DNA from: Robinsoniella sp.
GTDB lineage: Bacteria > Bacillota > Clostridia > Lachnospirales > Lachnospiraceae
Length of the DNA: 61,091 nt
Direction: 5' to 3'
Assembly: GCA_023664735.1 (NCBI GenBank)
Contig: JAMPFB010000001.1
Location: forward strand, 324,910-386,000
The translations under genes were made by a program, and so were the position numbers. The notes under the pieces are model-generated. The model was not told the origin of the DNA. It worked only from the letters and a program-made list of their open reading frames with translations, and ran no database searches. Of this stretch, positions 54,869 through 61,091 are shown in pieces (the stretch's first letter is position 1; every line of letters starts with the position of its first letter).

Positions 54869-55636
54869 ATGAAAGGAAAAGGAAAATGGATTATTCTTGG
54901 TAGTATTGCTATTTTAGCAGTTATAGGTATTGGTATGGTATATTCTCAAAATAAGCGGAAAGAAAATACACTCCATGGAAGTTTCACCATAAATGGACAG
55001 GAATATGTCATGGGGAAAGGAAAGAGCATTTCTTTAAAGCTTCTGGATTATACAGATGAAGCGGAAACAGAAGAGGGGACTTGGAGAGGAAAGCAGTACG
55101 AGGATATGGAGGCTATGGAACGGGAGCTTGGCATAAAACTGTTGAAGGTTCCTCTTCCGTTCAAACTAATAAGCAGAGAGGAGGGAAAAAACTATTGCCT
55201 GCAGATTCTGAATGAAGAGAGAGCAATGATATTTTATTTTTTGACGGAAGTGCCGGAGTCCAAGGTCAATATGCCGGATATGATTAATGTTCAGTTTGCC
55301 CTTGCGGGCGGAAGCAAAGTTGGAGAGATTGCTTTTGAGGATGAAGTCTTTGAGGATAAATGGAAGTCTGAAGGTGGGGATGAGCAAATGACTACTATGG
55401 ATTCTAAATATGAGCTTATGAGTACTTATGAAAGCAGTAAGTTAGAAACAACAGTTTTTATAGTGAAAAATGCTTCTGTTTCGATAACAAAAACATCTGA
55501 TTCAGAGCTTGCTCCGATTAATGATGAAAGTTATTATGTGCAATTTCTTTATGAAGGAATAATGTATCAGTTACAGTGGAATGAGAAAATTGAGCAGGAA
55601 GAAATGCGAGAATTTGTAGAAATGTTGAAACTATAG
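54869..55636 (+). CDS. Membrane-anchored protein, DUF4367-like C terminus
   Basis: 255 aa, GGGAGGGG upstream. One N-terminal helix (WIILGSIAILAVIGIGMVYS) then an external domain. The end, YYVQFLYEGIMYQLQWNEKI, resembles the C-terminal signature of DUF4367 proteins that act with anti-sigma factors. No sigma factor is next to it. Function unknown. Confidence 0.5.
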   Translation: MKGKGKWIILGSIAILAVIGIGMVYSQNKRKENTLHGSFTINGQEYVMGKGKSISLKLLDYTDEAETEEGTWRGKQYEDMEAMERELGIKLLKVPLPFKLISREEGKNYCLQILNEERAMIFYFLTEVPESKVNMPDMINVQFALAGGSKVGEIAFEDEVFEDKWKSEGGDEQMTTMDSKYELMSTYESSKLETTVFIVKNASVSITKTSDSELAPINDESYYVQFLYEGIMYQLQWNEKIEQEEMREFVEMLKL

Positions 55637-55707
55637 AATAATTTTTTGGGGATATATATCCGTCTGTTTGATTATTTAGTATAGAAAATATGAAGTTATA
55701 CAAATAG

Positions 55708-55751
55708 AAGTGCTGATTTGCTCATTTTATTAGCAATTCAGCACTTTTTTA
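55708..55751. terminator. Terminator after the gene at 55636
   Basis: AAGTGCTGA-TTTGCT pairs with AGCAA-TTCAGCACTT, followed by TTTT. It also lies behind the convergent M15 gene. Confidence 0.85.
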
Positions 55752-55801
55752 TTACATTATAATTAAACAAATAAGTAAAAATAAATTACTCTACTCCACT
55801 A

Positions 55802-56659
55802 TCATTCCAACTCCTTCTGAAAATGCTGATAATCCTTCAAGCTTTTCCAATCCCCGCCCCATGTGAAGCCATGAGCTGTAAAAAGCTGATAACACAAATC
55901 GTTATAATCAATCTTATGAGGAAAATTCGCACTTCTATCCCCGTAAGGCTCACTGCCGGGAGGGGAAATTCGTTCTACTCCATTTGGATAAGTCACATAA
56001 GGATTAAAAAAAGGATTGATGTCCACGGCAAGCCCTAAAGCATGTTTAGATAAGCTATTTGTGCCGCCAACTACCCTGAAGTTAAAGCAGGAAGTGTTAT
56101 TATCCAGACAGGATAAATCATCATCCGCATTATATTCGTCCACTAATCGGATTTTATCAATCGGATATTGGTTCGCATAAAGCTCTTGAAAAATTTCCGC
56201 AAGGTCTTTTGCAATCCTCTTATTGCATATTAGCTCTCCGGCCTGTGTTTCTCCCTGAAAATCCACATACAGCACTCCTACATAATTTAATTCTTCGTAA
56301 GGCACTGTACAATTTTCCTTATAGGACAACCCATAAATCCGTTCCTTTACATCTTCCGTAATAGGCTGATAGAAAAAGCCATCTGAAACGGTTACCCGTT
56401 CCGGGCTTTTTACAACCAGCGCTTTTGCCTCTTCCTCTAAAATCTGAATGGCTTGTTTTGTTTCCTTTTCAGTATAAATCGTTAGTTCCTCCCCTGCTTT
56501 TAATGCTATGGCAATATATGAAGGAATGCTAGTTTTCATGCCTGAAATACCAAAAGCAGCAGTGGTTTCAGAAAAAAGGCTGTGAAAAAGGGAAAATGCT
56601 ATTCCTGTGCAGCTTAGGAGCAGCAATATAAGAAATATAAAAAATTTTCGTTTTTTCAT
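55802..56659 (-). CDS. M15-family peptidase (D-alanyl-D-alanine carboxypeptidase-like)
   Basis: 285 aa. N-terminal signal anchor (FFIFLILLLLSCTGIAFSLF). The C-terminal domain has SLSKHALGLAVDINP (zinc His and Asp) and GFTWGGDWKSLKDYQHFQ, with the last zinc His and the Asp/His pair of M15 peptidases such as VanY and endolysins. Acts on the peptide stems of peptidoglycan outside the cell. A TGAACA(n)TGTTCA inverted repeat at 56711-56754 lies upstream. Confidence 0.85.
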   Translation of the reverse strand: MKKRKFFIFLILLLLSCTGIAFSLFHSLFSETTAAFGISGMKTSIPSYIAIALKAGEELTIYTEKETKQAIQILEEEAKALVVKSPERVTVSDGFFYQPITEDVKERIYGLSYKENCTVPYEELNYVGVLYVDFQGETQAGELICNKRIAKDLAEIFQELYANQYPIDKIRLVDEYNADDDLSCLDNNTSCFNFRVVGGTNSLSKHALGLAVDINPFFNPYVTYPNGVERISPPGSEPYGDRSANFPHKIDYNDLCYQLFTAHGFTWGGDWKSLKDYQHFQKELE

Positions 56660-57151
56660 TGTCTGTCTCCTTTATAAAAAATAATTTCCTCACTAAGGCC
56701 TGAATATCCGTGAACAAACAGGGAAAGGGATGAAAAACTCTTTTTTGTCTGTTCAGGGTATGTTTCTGTGACAGATTGTTAGGACAGGCTTACTCATTTG
56801 CAGCTATGAGAGGCTCAATTTTTGAAACATGATACATAACAGGCTTGGTGGAACAGTTTAACTTTTGTTATATAACATTGATTATAGTTTGGCAAAAAAA
56901 TTATGTCAAGAAAAAAGAAAAAGGTAACAGTTCAGCCTGTTTTGTCTAAGGCTATACTGAAAAAAGTTTGCTTGTTTTTAAAATGTCTCTAATATTATTT
57001 CAAAACAGATAGATGTTGCTTTTATATATAAGCGTGTATAGGGCTAGAACTTATATATAGGGCTTTCTTATGTATACGAATATACATACATGGGATTTAA
57101 TATCTATGCATATGAGTTTCCCTACACCTACATAAAGCTTACCGATACACA
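56660..57151. other. Intergenic region between the M15 gene and the second-type palindrome
   Basis: No gene. It contains the inverted repeat at 56711-56754 and a solo terminal repeat GTAACAGTTCAGCC at 56934-56947. Bases 57020-57110 are AT-rich with two GTATAGGGCT / TATAGGGCT motifs of unknown meaning. Confidence 0.5.
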
Positions 57152-57299
57152 GTGGGAGAGGGCAGCGCATAGAATAGTCTTCCGAACCTTGGCAAAGTCG
57201 CCGGCACTTATGTCCCGTACTTTGGGACATTAGTACCGCTGCGTCTTTGCAGAGCGAGAGCGTGTCCGGAAGACTATTCTATGCGCTGCCCTCTCCCAC
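57152..57299. repeat. Palindromic element, second type (copy B)
   Basis: The first 36 bases from GTGGGAGAGGGCAGCGC are the exact complement of the last 36. Inside is TGTCCC-GTACTT-GGGACA and the core AGAGCGAGAGCGTG at 57251-57264, shared with the MITE-like elements. No terminal GTAACAG, no visible target duplication. Confidence 0.8.
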
Positions 57300-57409
57300 G
57301 TCCGCATCCCAAAGCCCCTATGCGCCTCCCACCCTCTATGTCCTGCCATATCCAACCTTACTAAAAAACAGAGCTGTCCCCTTCATTTATCAAAATCTCC
57401 CCTCCCATC

Positions 57410-57438
57410 TTGTATTTCTCCCCCCAATCTAGTAAAAT
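57410..57438 (+). promoter_or_regulatory. Promoter of the ECF transporter operon
   Basis: TTGTAT at 57410-57415, 17-bp spacer (with a run of six C), TAAAAT at 57433-57438. Confidence 0.6.
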
Positions 57439-57492
57439 GTAGAACATAGGCAAATTGTAAACCATGTGAAAAATCAGATTGGGAAAGCAAAA

Positions 57493-58356
57493 ATGGAACT
57501 TATTCAAACAGAAAATCTGGTATTTGAATATATAAGGCGAGACGAAGAGGGCAATGTAGAAGGCATTACGAAGGCAGTAGACAATGTAAGCCTGAAAGTA
57601 AAGCAAGGAGACTTTATTGCTATATTAGGGCATAATGGTTCGGGAAAATCTACCTTTGCAAAGCACTTAAATGCTATCTTAATGCCTACAGAAGGAACGG
57701 TTTATGTAGATGGCAAAGATACGCAGGAGAAAAAGGCAGTGTGGGATATTCGGAAGACTGCAGGCATGGTATTCCAAAACCCGGATAATCAGATTATTGG
57801 CCAGATAGTGGAAGAGGATGTAGGGTTTGGTCCCGAAAACATGGGAGTGCCCACAAAGGAGATTTGGAAAAGGGTGGAAGAAAGCCTGAAGGCAGTGGGG
57901 ATGTATGCTTATAGAAAGCATTCTCCCAATAAGCTGTCAGGCGGACAGAAGCAGAGGGTTTCTATAGCAGGCGTGCTTGCCATGCACCCAAAATGCATTG
58001 TATTGGATGAACCAACCGCCATGTTAGATCCAAATGGACGTAAGGAAGTAATACGGGCAGTAAGAGCCTTGAATCAGGCAGAGAATATTACGGTCATTCT
58101 CATAACCCACTATATGGAAGAGGTGATTTATGCTGATAAAGTCATTGTTATGGATCAGGGGCAGGTTGCCATGGAAGGGACTCCAAAGGAAATCTTCGGA
58201 CAGGTGGAAAGACTAAAAGAACTCAGGCTGGATGTTCCTCAGGTAACGCTTTTGGCGCACCAGCTTAGAAAAAGCGGGATAAATCTGCCAAAGGGGATTT
58301 TGACTATCGAAGAGTTTGTAGAGGAACTGCAAAAAATTGCATTGCAGATATTATAA
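57493..58356 (+). CDS. ecfA1: ECF transporter ATP-binding subunit A1
   Basis: 287 aa from the ATG at 57493 (TTGGGAAAGC upstream); the ATG at 57466 adds nine residues and is less likely. Walker [11 protein letters not shown]-loop, signature LSGGQKQR, Walker [17 protein letters not shown] and H-loop THYMEE are all intact. Energises the shared ECF module for vitamin uptake with various S components encoded elsewhere. Confidence 0.95.
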   Translation: MELIQTENLVFEYIRRDEEGNVEGITKAVDNVSLKVKQGDFIAILGHNGSGKSTFAKHLNAILMPTEGTVYVDGKDTQEKKAVWDIRKTAGMVFQNPDNQIIGQIVEEDVGFGPENMGVPTKEIWKRVEESLKAVGMYAYRKHSPNKLSGGQKQRVSIAGVLAMHPKCIVLDEPTAMLDPNGRKEVIRAVRALNQAENITVILITHYMEEVIYADKVIVMDQGQVAMEGTPKEIFGQVERLKELRLDVPQVTLLAHQLRKSGINLPKGILTIEEFVEELQKIALQIL

Positions 58357-58388
58357 ATTAGCAATGACTAACTAAGTGGGAGAATGCC

Positions 58389-59237
58389 ATGTCAATAATC
58401 GTAGATCATGTAAGCTGTGTTTTTGATGGAGATACAAACATGCCCGTAAAGGCATTAAAGGATATCAATCTTGTAATCAATGAGGGAGAATTTATAGGGC
58501 TTATTGGTCATACCGGCTCTGGGAAATCCACTTTAGTGCAGCACCTGAACGGACTGCTTAAGGCAATGGAAGGTACCATTTATTTTAACGGAGAGGATAT
58601 TTACGATAAGGATTTCGATAAGAAAAAGCTAAGAAGCAAGGTGGGGCTTGTGTTTCAATATCCGGAGCATCAGTTGTTTGAAATGGATGTTTTTTCGGAC
58701 GTATGTTTTGGACCTAAAAATCTGGGGCTTTCCAAAAAGGAAATAGAGCTTCGGGCATATAAGGCATTGAAGCAGGTGGGTATTTCAGATGAATATTTTT
58801 ATCAGTCGCCTTTTGCTTTGTCAGGAGGACAGAAAAGGCGGGCTGCCATAGCAGGTGTGCTTGCCATGGAGCCGGAAGTGCTGATTTTAGATGAGCCTAC
58901 TGCCGGACTGGATCCAAAGGGCAGGGATGAAATACTGACTATGATTAAGAAGCTGCAGACAGAAACGGGAATAACCGTCATACTGGTTTCCCACAGCATG
59001 GAGGATGTGGCGGAATATGTAGACCGTATTGTGGTAATGAATCAGGGAGAAATCCTGTACGATGCAGAACCAAAAGAGGTGTTTGCCCATTACAGGGAAT
59101 TGGAGGCAATCGGGCTGGCAGCTCCGGCAGTCACCTATATTATGGAAAAGTGCCGGGAAGCGGGATTTTCCGTAGATACCAGTGTTACAACTGTTTTAGA
59201 GGCAAAAAATGAGATTTTAAAATTATTTCATATATAA
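58389..59237 (+). CDS. ecfA2: ECF transporter ATP-binding subunit A2
   Basis: 282 aa. Walker A GHTGSGKST, signature LSGGQKRR, Walker B VLILDEPTAGLDPKGR and SHSMED. Forms the heterodimer with A1. Confidence 0.95.
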   Translation: MSIIVDHVSCVFDGDTNMPVKALKDINLVINEGEFIGLIGHTGSGKSTLVQHLNGLLKAMEGTIYFNGEDIYDKDFDKKKLRSKVGLVFQYPEHQLFEMDVFSDVCFGPKNLGLSKKEIELRAYKALKQVGISDEYFYQSPFALSGGQKRRAAIAGVLAMEPEVLILDEPTAGLDPKGRDEILTMIKKLQTETGITVILVSHSMEDVAEYVDRIVVMNQGEILYDAEPKEVFAHYRELEAIGLAAPAVTYIMEKCREAGFSVDTSVTTVLEAKNEILKLFHI

Positions 59238-59312
59238 CATGAGGAATGCTTTTATAAATAAAGGGAAACGAAATAGCAATTAAGTAATTATATTTCAGTA
59301 AAGGTACAGGCA

Positions 59313-60131
59313 ATGTTAAGAGACATTACATTAGGACAATATTATCAGACAGATTCCGTAATCCATCGCATGGACCCAAGGATAAAGCTTGTGGGCACCA
59401 TGGTGTATATGATTTCCCTATTTCTGTACAAAAATATTATGGCATATCTGCTTGCCTTTCTTTTTTTAGTAATCGTCATAAGGGTTTCCAAAGTGCCCTT
59501 TCGGTTTATGGTCAAAGGATTGAAGGCAGTTCTGTTTTTGCTACTGATTACGTCGGTGTTCAATCTGTTTTTAACAAAGGGAGAGCCTCTTGTTTCCATA
59601 TGGAAACTGACGATTACAAAGGAAGGACTTGTGAATGCTGTTTATATTGTAATCAGGCTTGCATTTTTAATAATCGGCTCTTCCCTGATGACATTGACTA
59701 CGACACCTAACCAACTGACGGATGGATTGGAAAAAATACTGGGACCGTTAAAAGCTATTAAAGTGCCAGTTCATGAGGTGGCAATGATGATGTCCATAGC
59801 TCTTCGTTTTATTCCTATCTTAATGGAAGAAACGGATAAAATTATGAAGGCGCAAATGGCAAGAGGAGCGGACTTTGAAGGCGGAAAGCTGTTGGATAGG
59901 GCAAAGGCAATGGTTCCCCTGTTAGTGCCTTTAATCATATCTGCATTCCGAAGGGCAAATGACCTTGCCATGGCAATGGAAGCAAGATGTTATCAGGGAG
60001 GAGAAGGGCGCACTAAAATGAAGCCGCTTCGGTATAAGCGGATTGATTATATGGCATATGGGGCGATTGCCTTGTATTTGCTGGCAGTGATTTTGTTAGG
60101 CAGATGGTTCCCCTTGAACCTGTTTTCATAG
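59313..60131 (+). CDS. ecfT: ECF transporter transmembrane subunit T
   Basis: 272 aa with five to six helices. The coupling motif is AQMARGADFEGG near residue 190, and a second Ala-Arg motif (MEARCYQGGEG) contacts the ATPases. Links the ATPase dimer to S components. Confidence 0.95.
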   Translation: MLRDITLGQYYQTDSVIHRMDPRIKLVGTMVYMISLFLYKNIMAYLLAFLFLVIVIRVSKVPFRFMVKGLKAVLFLLLITSVFNLFLTKGEPLVSIWKLTITKEGLVNAVYIVIRLAFLIIGSSLMTLTTTPNQLTDGLEKILGPLKAIKVPVHEVAMMMSIALRFIPILMEETDKIMKAQMARGADFEGGKLLDRAKAMVPLLVPLIISAFRRANDLAMAMEARCYQGGEGRTKMKPLRYKRIDYMAYGAIALYLLAVILLGRWFPLNLFS

Positions 60132-60204
60132 GAGTGATAAAGCAGCAGGGGGAAGCAGTATAGGGCACAACTTATCAAGAAATAGAAAATAAGGGAAGAA
60201 ACAG

Positions 60205-60942
60205 ATGAAGCGTATTATGCTTACCGTTGCTTATGACGGTACTAATTACTGTGGATGGCAGATACAGCCAAATGGCAATACTATTGAAGCAGAATTAAAT
60301 AGACACTTATCGGAACTTTTAAAAGAAGAAATTCAGGTAAGCGGCGCCAGCAGGACTGATACAGGTGTCCATGCACTTTGCAATCTGGCAGTATTTGATA
60401 CGAAAGCAAGAATGCAGGGAGAAAAAATATCCTATGCCTTGAATCAGAGGCTGCCGGAGGATATCCGGATTCAGGATTCAAAAGAAGTGGAGCCTGACTT
60501 TCATCCAAGATATGTAAAAACGAGAAAAACATATGAATATAAGATTTATAACAGCCGGTTTCCCAATCCTGTGGAGCGGCTTTATGCTCATTTTACTTAT
60601 GTACCGCTGGATGTGGAAAGAATGAAGCAGGCAGCGGCATTTTTTGTGGGCGAGCATGATTTTAGAAGCTTTTGTGCAAAAGGAGCACAGGTGGAAACAA
60701 CGGTACGGACTATTTATGAATGTACGGTAGAAAAAAGAGGACACATGATTTCTATCCGAATAACCGGCAGCGGTTTCCTTTATAACATGGTTAGAATCAT
60801 TGCAGGAACCTTAATGGAAATAGGCATGGGAAAGAGAGAGGCAGAGGAGATTCCCTGTATATTGGAAAAGAAGGACCGCAGGGCGGCAGGTCCAACAGCG
60901 CCGGCAAAAGGGCTGACATTGATTGGTTATGAATTTGAATAA
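60205..60942 (+). CDS. truA: tRNA pseudouridine(38-40) synthase
   Basis: 245 aa. Catalytic Asp52 in SGASRTDTGVHAL; AYDGTNYCGWQ at the start and GFLYNMVRIIAGTL near the end are diagnostic. The ecf-truA linkage, usually followed by rplM-rpsI, is common in Firmicutes. Confidence 0.96.
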   Translation: MKRIMLTVAYDGTNYCGWQIQPNGNTIEAELNRHLSELLKEEIQVSGASRTDTGVHALCNLAVFDTKARMQGEKISYALNQRLPEDIRIQDSKEVEPDFHPRYVKTRKTYEYKIYNSRFPNPVERLYAHFTYVPLDVERMKQAAAFFVGEHDFRSFCAKGAQVETTVRTIYECTVEKRGHMISIRITGSGFLYNMVRIIAGTLMEIGMGKREAEEIPCILEKKDRRAAGPTAPAKGLTLIGYEFE

Positions 60943-60967
60943 ATTACGATTAGGTCAAAGAAAATTA

Positions 60968-61091
60968 GTAACAGTTCAGCCCACAGGTACAGAGCGTGTT
61001 TCCCATGGAGCATGTTTTCTGCGTCGCCACGCTCTCACTCTATAAAAACGCAACAGTGCTAAGCTCGAAAATACCTCGCTAAGCGCTGGCG
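60968..61091 (-). mobile_element. Palindromic MITE-like element, copy 4 (cut by window end)
   Basis: GTAACAGTTCAGCCCACAGG at 60968, then an arm unlike other copies (AGAGCGTGTTTCCCATGGAG) and the reversed core with CGTCGCCACGCTCTCACTCT. The right arm is outside the window. Confidence 0.85.

Noticed and set aside
57247-57432. 61-aa frame before the ECF operon
   Set aside because: It begins inside the palindromic element and covers the predicted promoter.
1-61091. CRISPR array
   Set aside because: No regularly spaced direct repeats with unique spacers; the only tandem repeat is the coding 12-bp run at 45-152.
1-61091. tRNA or rRNA genes
   Set aside because: No CCA-ended cloverleaf with the TTCGA loop and no rRNA signature was recognised by eye.

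Overview
The window looks like chromosomal DNA of a low-GC, Gram-positive anaerobe of the class Clostridia, most likely family Lachnospiraceae. I infer this from the strong AGGAGG ribosome binding sites, the S10-spc-alpha ribosomal cluster running through secY-adk-map-(KOW protein)-infA-rpmJ-rpsM-rpsK-rpsD-rpoA-rplQ, the zinc type of S14, an unusually long L17, and the ecfA1-ecfA2-ecfT-truA block that follows. No rRNA, tRNA or CRISPR array was recognised.

Region 1 (1-7.2 kb) is an accessory island of conflict-type genes. It holds the tail of one Rpn-family PD-(D/E)XK protein and a second complete one, a protein with the fold signature of class III nucleotide cyclases, and an XRE regulator / ImmA-type peptidase / PIN nuclease triad with its own promoter and operator-like palindrome. 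On the minus strand there is a strong promoter driving a roughly 255-nt multi-hairpin RNA that ends in an intrinsic terminator, followed by an unrecognised 338-aa protein translationally coupled to a two-TM membrane protein. This RNA plus two-gene unit is the best candidate for an undescribed system.

Region 2 (7.4-23.8 kb) is a cell-surface polysaccharide region: a short NeuB-like synthase, UDP-glucose dehydrogenase, rfbB, rfbA, a membrane-anchored GH25 muramidase, rfbC, a GT-C-type membrane protein, two tandem pairs of split multi-pass membrane proteins (one pair separated only by an in-frame TAG, its second half fused to a metallo-beta-lactamase domain), and a GH78 alpha-L-rhamnosidase lipoprotein. 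rfbD is not in the window.

Region 3 (23.8-37.6 kb) is mixed: another Rpn protein, a VOC protein, a response regulator next to a decayed histidine kinase and a decayed FtsX-type permease joined by a deletion, maf, a TVP38 membrane protein, a DUF2752 protein, a 23S-type methyltransferase, a sodium/proline-type symporter and a large solute-binding lipoprotein.

Region 4 (37.6-54.7 kb) is the ribosomal protein supercluster. Its promoter lies inside the terminator of the preceding gene, and several intergenic gaps look like structured autoregulatory leaders. Region 5 (54.8-61.1 kb) has a membrane-anchored protein, an M15 peptidase, the ECF transporter module and truA.

Across the window a family of long palindromic elements is scattered: TIR GTAACAGTTCAGCC, about 196 bp, two copies with clear 8-bp target duplications, arms that differ between copies yet stay self-complementary. 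They look like IS66-type MITEs. Two further palindromes share the core but not the TIR.
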